DNA from: Miscanthus floridulus
Lineage: Eukaryota; Streptophyta; Magnoliopsida; Poales; Poaceae
Assembly: GCF_019320115.1 (NCBI RefSeq)
Contig: NC_089582.1
Location: forward strand, 125,513,259-125,577,258
Direction: 5' to 3'
Length of the DNA stretch: 64,000 nt
Part shown: in pieces, positions 22,864 through 33,238 of the stretch
Layout of the letters: each line of letters starts with the position of its first letter
Numbering within the stretch: the stretch's first letter is position 1
Translations under genes and position numbers: made by a program
Notes under the pieces: generated by a model
Seen by the model: the letters and a program-made list of their open reading frames with translations, nothing else
What the model was told of the DNA's origin: nothing
Database searches by the model: none

Positions 22864-23254
22864 TGTCGGTGCGGGACCCACGGGATACCCCGTAAGGAAG
22901 GGAGAAGATCTAGTCTAACTAGGATTCTTCCCATGTAATCTTAGTAGTAGTATTATTCTGTAATCCTATTAGGAACTCTCATTGTAAACCGACTAGGATT
23001 CTGACCTCCTAACTATATAAAGGAGGGTAGGGTTCCTAGAGACAGGACTTTAACGACACAGTACTTCATAATCAATCCAACGCATAGGCTAACGCTGACT
23101 GGACGTAGGGCTATTACTCGATCTACGATCGAGGGTCTGAATCAAGATAAATCAACTGTCTCTTGCGTTAACCATCGAGTTCCGCATACGTTGAAGCCCG
23201 AACATACTACCCCGGGTACCCCCGTGGCAAGCTATCGGTGGTCAAACATCGACA
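22864..23254 (+). repeat. 3' LTR of element 1
   Basis: 391 bp, about 94% identical by eye to the 5' LTR. It is followed at once by the target duplication GTGAC (23255-23259). Confidence 0.92.
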
Positions 23255-23957
23255 GTGACATATTTTAATTTCTATCTAAATTATCCACCTCGATCGCCAT
23301 AAAAAACAAACAAAAATATATCTCAAATCTACATATAAATATTAATATTAGGTATCATAGAAAATGATTTAATATCTATAAAGTATGTTATATATATTTT
23401 TAAGTTATATACTTCTACTACTATTAAGTTAAAAGTAAGCGTAATGTAGTGTTCCACCGTGAAAACCATGTAAACATGAAAAAATGTTCTCTTAACGAAC
23501 CACATAGTAATGACACACTTTAATTTATATCAATACTCCATGATAATAAATTTCATAAGTTATTATTTTGAATAACTTTATAGATTTGGACGGAATCATT
23601 TTGCCATATCAATATTGGTATTAATTTTAAGCACCCTTTGTTTTATAAAACAAAGCTACTATATATAAAATTATATAATATAACAAATTCAAATGTTGAG
23701 TGCCATGGTGTAAGAACCAAGAGGGAAACCTAGAACCTATAATCTTTTTGAATAAAATAGGAAATAAATTTTTTTGAATATAATATATATTAAGCACTAG
23801 AGTTTTAACTTAACACGTGGATAGAAAAATTGTAACAACTAGATAAAAAATTAAAATGAAACTATAGATTCATGGTGTCATAGAAAGGGATGCAACAAGA
23901 GCTTATATAACTTAAGCTTATGTATATCACGCTAGGAATAAATCCTATAAGTTCTAA
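23255..23957. other. AT-rich DNA, no gene
   Basis: Continuation of the AT-rich block seen left of element 1. No ORF or repeat end was recognised before the TIR element at 23958. Confidence 0.5.
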
Positions 23958-24845
23958 GACTGTCTCCAACTCTGAGACGCAAACCCAAAATCCGTCCGCC
24001 ACAGTGCTTTGCGTCCCCGAAAACACCGTCCAACGGCTGACCCAAACAGGTGACTCATTTTGCCAATCGGACCAATCGATACGCAAAAATACATCGCCTC
24101 TCTCCTCACTACGCAAACTGCCGCTTCGCCGCCGCAAACTGCGCCCACCGCGGGTACTTCCCCCGCACGCTGGCGAACGCCACCAGCCGGTTCTTGGCCC
24201 AGTGTGACCTGGCGCCGTGCTTGACGAACGTCAGCTGCTCCACCTCCTCCCACACGTCCTCGCTCAGCCGCGGCGCCGCCGGGTCCGACGCGCGGTAGTG
24301 GTTGAAGTCCACCACGACGGAGTCCTCCGGCTGCCCCAGGTGCGCCGCCGACGCCTTCACGAACCGGACCAGGAGGCCGTTGTACACGTCCACGCCGCAG
24401 AGGCTGTCGGAGCCGGCGAAGTCCCGCAGGCGCTTCACGTCCAGGATGAAGTCTCGGAACCGCGCCGGCGGCGAGAAGATCGCCGTGCTCTCGTAGAAGA
24501 AGAGGCCGTGGAACCTGGGGTCCCACCCGCACGCGCTGAGCTGGGGCCGCGCTTGCCGTCGTCCTCAGGCCGCCGTCGGGACCGCGCGGGGACGGAGGAG
24601 ACGCCGGACTCCACGAGGCCGCGGACACCCGTGCGCGCCTCGTCGAAGACCTTGAGGAGCGCGGCGCGGTCGGACTGCGGCGCCGGAGGAGACGCTCGGT
24701 CGGACTGCGGCACCGGAGGAGAGGGGGAGGATTTTTTGCGTTTGCTGTTGGAGAGGAGAGGATGCGGTTGCGGTACCTTTTTACTGTGCGTCACCTAAAT
24801 GCTGGTATGGGTCTTTGATTTGGGTCTTTCTCGTTGGAGATAGCC
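23958..24845 (-). mobile_element. TIR transposon (PIF/Harbinger-like) carrying captured gene DNA
   Basis: The left end GACTGTCTCCAAC matches the inverted right end GGCTATCTCCAAC, and the homology extends with gaps into ACCCAAA. TAA flanks both sides (23955-23957 and 24846-24848), a 3-bp duplication that fits PIF/Harbinger. The 888-bp element encodes no transposase. Its interior is GC-rich host exon sequence in strong contrast to the AT-rich flanks. A Mutator-type origin cannot be excluded, since the duplication is short. Confidence 0.65.
24109..24553 (-). pseudogene. L-gulonolactone oxidase-like C-terminal exon fragment
   Basis: The minus strand reads FHGLFFYESTAIFSPPARFR, then DSLCGVDVYNGLLVRFVKAS, then SVVVDFNHYRASDP and HWAKNRLVAFASVRGKYPRW. 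This is the conserved C-terminal half of plant L-gulonolactone oxidase-like FAD enzymes, linked to ascorbate-type sugar-acid oxidation. The FAD-binding N-terminal domain is absent, and the frame stops six residues after the WAQFAAAKRQ block, so the usual C-terminal end is missing. It lies entirely inside the TIR element at 23958-24845, so it is a captured fragment rather than a gene in place. The frame itself has no stop over about 145 codons, suggesting recent capture. Confidence 0.78.
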
Positions 24846-24848
24846 TAA

Positions 24849-25888
24849 CTAGAGGTCATTAATGGACCCTCCATGTTAATCCTCACGACGCCCACAAGAA
24901 AAAAAATCCTAGAAGTTCTCACAAATAACAGAAATTATCTGTCCATAAATTACGTAGTCTAATATCACCATCGAGAATGATAGTTGTTGGCTCTATTATA
25001 TCTTCTAATAAATAATTACCAACTGTGTAAATCAGCATAAGGTAAGCCATGAATCTACATTTAAGTTACCCACCTATAACAATAAGAACATCTAAAGTAA
25101 AACTAAATTTGCATGCAATTACCCATATGATATTATGATAGATAATATACATAGTCCCTGAAATTTGCATCTAAAATACCACTTCATTCATTAATTAAAA
25201 AAACTTAAATATCCTCTTCAATCTACAACTAAATTATCAATATTTTCTATTACAAAATTTGTTTAAAATTATCATAAAGCATATATATGTTTCTATATTA
25301 CCCACTTCTATTAATATTAATATACATGTTTTAAATGATATCAGGTGCCATCCAAGATCACCTTTCAAGGTGTACCACTGATTTTCAGCAACTGATGCCG
25401 GTTTTGAATCATTGTTTATGTTATTGTAGTACTTAAGAGTGTAGTTTATGACCTAAGTTTCTTATTTATATAAAGTAAAAAAAAGAGTGTTAATGAAAGA
25501 GACAGCGCAACATGATGCCATGATACGAGGTGGAAATTGGACTCCATGAGCCGGCTTTGCTCAATTTGAGTTTGACACCGCCAGTTGAGTCGAGTGAGGT
25601 CCTGATCACCCATACTGGGCGTTCTTCCGGTGGATTTCTCCATTTCACGTCAAACCCGCATAGGCTGCTTCGTGCAATGGGGATCTGTTGCTCAGTTCAA
25701 GCAGTAGATTGTAGATATTACCTGTTCGCGGTAAATCGGTGGATCTTCATCATGCTGCTTGCCTGCTTCTGAGGGAAACGAAACCTGAAGCTAACCTAAA
25801 TAGGGCAAATGGTCTTTTTCTACCACAGTTAGCAACAAGACAACCCAAAAAAAAAAAACACAGACGGTATCGGTACCATGCATAATTG
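24849..25888. other. AT-rich intergenic DNA
   Basis: No gene recognised. The first half resembles the AT-rich blocks at 9.2-9.5 and 23.3-23.9 kb. Short ORFs near 25.5-25.8 kb show no family features. Confidence 0.45.
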
Positions 25889-26044
25889 GCTACAAACGTA
25901 GCTGTCTTATTTGGCATTTTCGTGTGGACAACCAGATCACATCTGTATCCATTAATTTGGCAACATCCATCACCACGCATCTTCCATTAAAGCGCTGTTT
26001 TGGGCTAAAATGTCAGCTTTTCACCCTGTGCCATTTGTGCATTT

Positions 26045-26181
26045 GGGCGCATGTTTGGATGCCGCCCTCGTCTGGGCTTGCCTGCTAGGCAAGCGATCAT
26101 AGCCCCAGGCGATCGAAATCCAACACCTGGGGACATTGCCTGGCGTCGGAGCTGCCTGGGAGGCAGCATCTGAACACGCCC
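26045..26181. repeat. MITE inside the UGT upstream relic
   Basis: GGGCGCATGTTTGGATGCCG at the left and GGCAGCATCTGAACACGCCC at the right are inverted copies. The matching place upstream of the UGT pseudogene near 45260 lacks this DNA, so it serves as an empty site. The target duplication is short (TT), compatible with a Tourist-like element. Confidence 0.65.
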
Positions 26182-26434
26182 TTGATGCCTCCCATTTGAG
26201 CAAGCATAATAAGGGCGTCCTCAACGAGAATTCCAAATCGCTAGCTGAGGTGAAAGTTAAAAGCAATAAAAGCAGCTAGTGCACGCGGATCATCAGAGCT
26301 GAGAGAGAGGGAGCTTCCTTTAGGTCCGTGCGAGACTAGCTAGATGGGAAGCGCTGGCTTGTTGCTCTGGCTCCTCCGCAACCAATGAAATTGCAACTAT
26401 GCTGTCGATTTAGTACCAGTTGGGGATCCCCTAA

Positions 26435-26676
26435 GAGCAAGTATAATAACAGGCGGTGAGCTAGCTAAATGCTAAGATGGATGAGATGGGAGGAGAAAGA
26501 AGAAGCGGGTTGTAAGCTTACAGTGGCTTAGGTATAAAACCAAGAAACTCTATGAAAGAGATAAGTGGGCCACGTATTAACAGAAAGAGCTAACTACTAT
26601 ATGGGTGGACTGACAGAAGGCTGCAAGGAACCTTACAGCCAGCAAGCCGGCTGTGGCTGTATTATTAGCCTTGCTT
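26435..26676. mobile_element. Tourist-like MITE with TAA duplication
   Basis: Left end GAGCAAGTATAATAACAGG; the inverted right end reads AAGCAAGGCTAATAATACAG. TAA flanks both sides (26432-26434, 26677-26679), as for PIF/Harbinger-type MITEs. 242 bp, no coding capacity. Confidence 0.7.
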
Positions 26677-26679
26677 TAA

Positions 26680-26905
26680 GGGTTTTATAGCAGGCTTTAT
26701 GCTAAGGTGAATGAGAGAAAAAGAGAGAGAAAAGAAGCATGTTGTATATTTATAGTTTGTTGAGGCACGAGCTTCACTAAACCCTGTGAGAGAAGAAAGT
26801 AGACTATGTATAATAATTAAGTATCTCCTAGTCATTACTATATGAGTGGGCTAATAATAAGATGCAAATATTTATACAACCAACGGAGGGTTGTATTATT
26901 GTCTT
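26680..26905. repeat. Second MITE related to the previous one
   Basis: Directly adjoining, with GGGTTTTATAGCAGG at the left and GGGTTGTATTATTG near the right, and an interior resembling the preceding MITE (AGAGAAAGAAG, TATGAGTGGGCTAA). The ends are less well preserved. Confidence 0.45.
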
Positions 26906-27073
26906 TGAAGCGTCCACAAATTTAGTGACTGTGCCATGTTGTCAACGTGGACTGCTCATAGTGGTCGCATCGCTAGTCTTATGGCAGTCCTAATGCTAAA
27001 AACCACAAGTAGTTCCTATACCTATTTAATTTGTGTAGACATTACACATAAAAACTATGTTCCCAATGAATAG

Positions 27074-30000
27074 TGTAACACCTTCGATGTTACGTCTTAA
27101 ACAAACTACTAAATTATATCATGAGCATCATATTTATATAGTAATGCATGTGATAGAAGGTGTTGATAAATTTCTTGTAGCCTAAAATGATCAATAAGAA
27201 TGTTAAATGGGAATTTATTCGATAACGTATGTTATGTCAAGTAGGGTGGAAAACCAATTTTTATTGAGCAAAAGTATTATAGAACATGTGTATAACACCT
27301 GAATAAAGTTTGAAGTATAAACTTTATAGATGACAGTGCAACTCTTGTTGTAGAAAAATAATGACTAGCTAGTATTTCTAATGGAACTGAAGTCAAATTC
27401 AGCTAAAGACTTGGAAGAAATTTTAAGTTGAAAATAGTGTGACAATGCCATGTTGGCGAATTAATTCTAGAAAATCTAGCTAAAGGTCAAGGCTGTGTTT
27501 TTACTCCTTATGGTAGACTGATGTACCCTCGTTAGCATGGTCGAGGTAGTTTAGCTTCAACTGTGTTATGTTAGTTTTTAGACTCGCTTTAAAATTCATG
27601 CACGTCAAATGTCTGGCCTGTGCGTGCGGTCAACGCGCGCGGTCGCTCGGCGTCGTGCGGCTAGTCGCGTTCCGCGCGTCGCGGTGCCGAGTCCGGTCGG
27701 CCTGTCTGGCCATGGGTGGCCGTGACCAGCCCTGGTGGGCCGCTGTCATCGCCCTACAGTGGTTGGCCGCCGCGCTACTGCCCCCGCTGCCGCCTTTCCC
27801 GCCTCACGTTGTGGTGCTGCTGTTGTCCTTCTCGCCATCATACGTGTGGGCGTGCCCTGCTGGCGGCGGCGGTGCGTCGCCATCGCGTCCGCGCTCTCTA
27901 CAATCCTACGCCACTGCTTGGCCCTGTCCGCTGGCACTGTCTTTGCCGCATGCGCGCTACCGGCCTGGCCATGCGCGGGGCCAAGCCGACGCTGCGGCAG
28001 TCGCCGTTTGGCTGTCGTGGCGCTCGTCTCGCCGCTCAATTCACCTACCCGCCGAGTTACTGCCTGCCTCGGCTGTCTTGTAGCGCTACGATCTCGCCCC
28101 CACTGCCCTGCCGCTCATGTGTCGTTGTCGCCTTGGCGCGCTGTGCCTGGCGCTTTTGCTTGTTCTGTTTCCGTCGTTATCCCCTCACTCACCGACGTGC
28201 CTCTGTTACTGCATCCACGATCATGTCCCTACGCGACTGTGCCCTCATCATGTCTTGGCCGGTCCACGTTAAGTCAGGGCCGCAGGCCACAATGTTGTAG
28301 CCGTAGCGCACCATCCCCTTCTAAATCCCTAGCTCGGGCTTTGCAGCACAATTCCCCGCATCAGTGGGTGGCATAGGTAGTCAGCTAGGCGCCCTATTTT
28401 CCTCAAACTCATCCGATCATTACCAACCGGCACTTTGGCGTTTTGGTCACCGCCGGCCGTGGGCATGTAGGAGTGGTAGCAGTTCGATTGCTCGTAACCC
28501 TGAGCTCGCCTTGACTCCCTACATCCGGTGCTCGTGCTACTTTGGCCAGGGTGCTCATCGACAGAGTGTGGGCGCACGTGGTCAGACTACCACAACGCTC
28601 CCCTGCTTCAACCGTCAGTGGGGCGTGCACCACGGTGAGCTACCGATGCTTCTCCACCATCTCTACCTTATCATGAGGGCGTAGGCTCTCCGAAATAGTC
28701 ATGCCCCCACTGCTGATAGCCACTCGCCGCTGTAGCCCGCGACAATGTGCCTCCGAGTCTCTAACCGCCACCATCATTGTGCGTTTAGCTGTAGATGGTG
28801 GTCGACCTCTTAATTTTGTCGTAGCGAGCCTAGTTTGCCCGGCGTAACCACCTTATGCCGTCGACCACCGCGTCGACGCGCGTGGGGTTTCTAGGGATCT
28901 CCCCATAGTAAAGGCAAAAACATCCAAGGTTTTGGTTGCAAAGTTACTAATGGTACGAACAGTGCGCATAGTAATCGTATTAATCTCTGAAAGCTCGGGG
29001 ACATTTCTACAAAACAGCCAACGCACACGGGCGCCCCTAGCCTTGGGTCGTACTAGGCTGCCACGACGTTCGCGCAGCCGTGCCGCGCTGGGCTGTCGGG
29101 CCAGAAGGTGTTGCTGCTGGCCCTTTCCTTTTTCTAATGCATTTTCTAATTTAATTTCTAAGGTAAACTTATAAATTCAATTTAAAATTATGTAGTTAAT
29201 AAAAAATTGTGAAACCATTTTGTAAGGGGGAATTCCTTGTGTGTCATTAAAAAAGATCGCAATGCCCTGTGTGCCCCTGGAAAAGTTCAGCGGTCCTCAG
29301 CACCACTGCTCCAACTTTTTTGTGTCCTCCATGCCACTATCGTCAGTTTGGGCTCTAACGCCGTCAAATTGTAGGTGTGAAAAGTCGAAAATACCCTTAT
29401 GTCTAAATATGTCATTAATTTTTTTTGAGCATCTTAACGACTTCAAATGAAAAAAACTTAAAACTAGAAAGTTGTAGATCTCGTTGAGATCTATAATTTT
29501 CATATAAAAATTATCTTCATTTAATTCTACAAAAAAATATGATTTGATATGATTAATATATCTTAGAAAAATCATATCTTTTTGTGGAATTAAATGAAAA
29601 TAATTTTTATATAAAAATTATAGATCTCGACGAGATCTACAACTTTCTAGTTTTGAGTTTTTTCATTTGAAGTCGTTAAGATGCTCAAAAAAATTAATGG
29701 CATATTTCGATATAAGGGTATTTTTGACTTTTCACACTTGCAGTTTGACGGCGTTAGAGTCCAAACTGACGGTAGTGACATGGAGGGCACAAAAAGGTTG
29801 GAGCAGTGGCGCTGAAGACCACTGAACTTTTCTATGGACACACAAGACATTGCGATCTTTATTAATGGCACACAAGGAATTCCCTCATTTTGTTAAGTTG
29901 CTAAAATTATGATGTATCTGCTAGTATATTTTCTTCACATAGTTTTATAATATTTTTAGGAATTATCTAATTAATTTAAGATGCTTAATATTGTAAGATG

Positions 30001-31936
30001 TAAATTTATAGGAATTTTTGTGATAAATTGGTGATAGTGTTGGCTCTGAAATTTTCACAGTAAATTCCTAACATTATTAGGTGCTCATTGTAATTTTTGT
30101 AGCTCCATAATAATTAGTTTGCTAAGGTAGCTAAATGAGCCCTAGTTCAAAAATATATGTTTAATCAATAAAATATCGAAACACCTTGAGATTTTAAACT
30201 AGAACATTTTTTTGGAGGCGAAGCCTTACTTAACGGCGTAGATACGAAGACTAGTATGTTAGTCATTTAAGCTAGCTCATTAGCTTGCGAAGCGTAAACG
30301 TATTTTAGAGTTACAGTTGCCGTCGATTATTTATGTCTCAGCATTACATCCACGTATATCATAATAGGAACAACGATGGATCATGGAGTCGACCGAGGTA
30401 GCGGAAAAGATGGTGTCTTGATGATCGTATCACCATGATGGAATGCTAACTTTTGGTTATATCTTACCTAGGTAAGCACCAGTGCATAACGCTTATTATA
30501 CACTTTATTTTATGCTTGTGCATTAAGTTTTAAGGAGTTGAATGAAACCACTTGCATATATACATCCTTATCATGTGAGTCCTACTAGTATGTTAGGATT
30601 GTGTAGATTGCTATGTTATAGGATCCGGTAAAAGTCGAGTGATTACCTGTCTCTCGCGAGAGATAGAAAAGATATTATTGTTGTTATTATATTACTATCA
30701 CATGGAATGTATATGAATGATAATTGGAGACTGGACAGAATGGTACTTTGGATCTAGAGTTGATTAGGCATTCGAGCGAGGCTCGGATTGCAGTTGTTCC
30801 GCCTGTATCGATTGAGGACCGTCCGTTGCTGTGGATGGTAGTCCGGTCACAGACTTATTATCCTGAGCACATACTTATTTATGGGAGAAAGAAGGCTTGT
30901 TACGCTATTGTCGTGGGTTCCGGCTCTTTCGGACCAACTGATTGGAGGTGGGGAAAGGTGAAGGTCTAAGCACCATACTGAGACCGGGTCTCAAGTGTGG
31001 GGGCTTGGAGTCCAAGTTTGGACGGGGGCCTAAACCCCGTGACAGGAGTGGAATGGGTTGGTCTTATTTGTGCCTGGAGTACAAACGGGGCATGTATTTC
31101 AGGGTACCCAGCTGGGATACATTGGTTCGCGAATCACCGTTTCTGTGAGACGGTATGACTTGGCTATGGTCTAGCACCGTAGTAAGAACTAGAACTTGAA
31201 AGGTGATAAAATGGTTCTAATTGCTTACCACCTGCTTGAAAGTAGCATATGTGCTTACATAGAATGGTTAGTTAATGAACTAATGATGACTGCTAATAAA
31301 ATTGAATATAAGGACGCACGTTTAGTAATGCTTCCGTAGATGTAATAACCCACAAGCCAGATAGTCTTGCATATCCTTGGAGTCTTTTATTTTCTCATGT
31401 CGGATAAGTCTTGCTGAGTACAATCGAGTACTCAGGGTTTTATTCCCCCTGTTGCAGGTGATCGGAGGATACTTAGAGCTGACTCTTGTATGTGAAACCC
31501 TCCTAGTGGGCTCTAAGAGGATTCTTTTCACGCTACGACCGTAGTGTTTATTTATAACCCTCACTAAAAGTTTTTATAAGAAAGATGTAAAATCTGCTAG
31601 CATCTATTATTATAAAAATGTCTACCATGTTAATGCTCCATCATGTCATTAAATTAATATTGTTTTCTCTGTAACCCTGATAACATTGTTATATTCTGCT
31701 GTTATAATCAATTGAGGTAATATTCTAGTACTGTAATAAAGTGATGTAAGAAATAACTTAAATGTTGTAAGCTTTATTTTCTTATTTATGGTCCTGATGG
31801 AAAAATGTGGATTTTTGAGTTCTCCCTTAGGGTGTGCTCGACGGAATTGCGTAGTTTAGTGTCCTCTCTTGGGTACTTAGTGTCTAATAGAAGACAAGTA
31901 CTCCTGGGAGACATTAGATTATCCGGTTCTGTCATA
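27074..31936 (+). mobile_element. Probable solo LTR of a Tekay/Del-like gypsy element
   Basis: The 4.9-kb stretch begins TGTAACACC, a common start of long LTRs of the Tekay/Del chromovirus group. It holds a GC-rich part at 27.6-29.1 kb and, near 31.41 kb, GCTGAGTACAATCGAGTACTCAGG, also typical of these LTRs. AATAG occurs at both sides (27069-27073, 31937-31941). The right end reads GTCATA rather than canonical CA, so that boundary is tentative. No gag or pol is present, hence solo LTR. Overlapping GC-rich plus-strand ORFs at 27.6-28.4 kb show no protein features and are not called as genes. A Mutator-type MITE is nested at 29226-29886. Confidence 0.55.
29226..29886. mobile_element. Mutator-type long-inverted-repeat MITE
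   Basis: The element is 661 bp, almost entirely two inverted arms of about 310 bp (GGGGGAATTCCTTGTGTG at the left; the inverted right end begins GAGGGAATTCCTTGTGTG). The arms meet near 29.56 kb. Nine-base flanks ATTTTGTAA (29217-29225) and ATTTTGTTA (29887-29895) match at eight of nine sites, as expected for Mutator-type insertion. No coding sequence. It lies inside the solo LTR. Confidence 0.8.
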
Positions 31937-32001
31937 AATAGTTTCTATGGAATGATGTTTTGTCCAATCACATGTCTTCTGTCTATCGGATATATGGGAC
32001 T

Positions 32002-32460
32002 GTCATACCACACCGCCTGTATTCCGACCCATGGCCGAAGATGACCAATATGAGGCCCATGTACGCTAGATGCAACAGTAGATGTGATGATCAAGTTACC
32101 AAGCGTTGATAGCTTGCATTTCGCTCTTCGTGGGATATGATCGAATGATTTGTTACGTTTTCCAAGTAACAAACTAGGAAACATACAATTGTTAGCCTAT
32201 CGGATCTCATGTAACTCTAACCTCGGTCTATATAAGGAGGGGTAGAGACCCCTTGACAGGCATTCCATTACTTGCATGTAGCACATAGCTACAATCAGCA
32301 ATCTATGTAACCGAGCATACAAATAGAGAGATCTACTTCAAACTGAACGTAGGGTACCACGTACCTGAACCCTTATAAATCATGTGTCTTGTGTACTACC
32401 CATCTGATTCCTTGTGCGCATATACGCTGATCCGTATTGTCGGAATAAATACTTTCAACA
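32002..32460 (+). mobile_element. Probable second solo LTR (gypsy type)
   Basis: The stretch starts TGTCATACCACACC and ends TTTCAACA. It has CTATATAAGGAGG near 32230 as a TATA region and downstream text like other gypsy LTRs (GAACGTAGGGTACCACG; GTCGGAATAAATACT). No target duplication could be confirmed, so the exact ends are uncertain. Confidence 0.45.
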
Positions 32461-32483
32461 CTCTCATTCATCTACCTATCATA

Positions 32484-32598
32484 GAGCTGTTCGGCTGATG
32501 ATTTTTGCGGCTGATGAGCCGGCTGATGCTGTTTTATTGTGAGAGAAAACACTGTATCATAGCTGATAAACCAGGCTGATAAGTTTAAGCGAACATGA
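32484..32598. repeat. MITE-like repeat, CTGTTCG...CGAACA family
   Basis: GAGCTGTTCGGCTGATG at the left and AAGCGAACATGAAC at the right, with TGAGAGAAAACACTGT inside. It resembles the repeats at 47136-47242 and 61297-61420, so three copies of one family lie in the window. Confidence 0.5.
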
Positions 32599-33238
32599 AC
32601 ATCTCTTCATATCTTGCTTACGTTTCTTATTAAGAAATAATTTCCTTATCTCTATTCTTTAATTCACAGTGTCGCATCATTTTCTGCTTAGTTGACATCA
32701 GAAACCATGTGGTTCGTGGGTTGGGACTTGGGAGTGCCCTTGCCCGCCCCGACAGCTATCGGTACTACAGCCAACCCTGGACAGCGGCTGCTGCAGCTGC
32801 GCTGGCTGCGGCTGCAAATTTTGAACTGTGTTTTACTGTAGCGATAACTGCTGCAGCTGCAAGCAGGACTCCAGGAGCGAACGGTGAGCAGCTATTCATC
32901 TTGTTCGCTGGTCGGTGTTAGTGCTGATTTAAGCTAGTTGATATTGATTTTTTTTTAAAAAAAATACTGTTAACTGATTGAATAAGCCTGACCAAAACCA
33001 GAAGCGAACACGATGATTAATTGCATTTTGACATGTCTACGATGTGTACTACTTGTGTAGGCTGGACAGTGGCGTGCGCGGTCAGATTTCGTGCAGGGGG
33101 TCTGCCTCTCGAGGTCTCTTGTCTGTACTGTACCTACTAGCTTGTATGTCCATCACAGGAAACGGCTAGACCAAACTTAACACAGACAACCGTAAAAACA
33201 ACAACACCAACAGAATACGATCACCGTATAAACAAATA

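Larger units (their letters stand above)
9527..23254 (+). mobile_element. Full-length Tat-type Ty3/gypsy LTR retrotransposon (element 1)
   Basis: The element is 13.7 kb, bounded by two 391-bp LTRs (TGTCGG...CGACA) and flanked by an exact GTGAC duplication (9522-9526 and 23255-23259). Internal order is gag, protease, reverse transcriptase, RNase H, a second plant Tat-type RNase H, integrase, then a long 3' region with tandem repeats and an antisense gene. RT before integrase makes it Ty3/gypsy; the extra RNase H and the long region with an antisense ORF point to the Tat lineage (Retand/RIRE2-like). By eye the LTRs differ at 23 of 391 sites, about 5.9%, nearly all transitions. At 1.3e-8 substitutions per site per year this would be roughly 2.4 million years (inference). 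gag-pol contains many stops, so it is not autonomous. Confidence 0.92.
25889..33160 (+). other. Dispersed relic of a UGT upstream region
   Basis: Short blocks match, in order and orientation, the DNA upstream of the UGT pseudogene at 45.6 kb. 25889-26260 matches about 45128-45290 (TCGTGTGGACA, AAAATGTCAGCTTT, GTGCCATTT). 26905-26975 matches 45290-45365 (GAAGCGTCCACAAA, GTGGTCGCATCG). 32745-32780 matches 45380-45412 (ACAGCTATCGGT, CTACAGCCA). 33055-33155 matches 45490-45580 (CGGTCAGATTTC, GGGGTCTGCCTCT). MITEs and solo LTRs lie between the blocks. No UGT coding sequence follows; the next feature is a Pack-MULE. Confidence 0.7.

Noticed and set aside
27568..28376. Three overlapping GC-rich plus-strand ORFs of 171-213 codons
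   Set aside because: They overlap in all frames, have no recognisable domain and lie inside the probable solo LTR, whose family has GC-rich non-coding parts.
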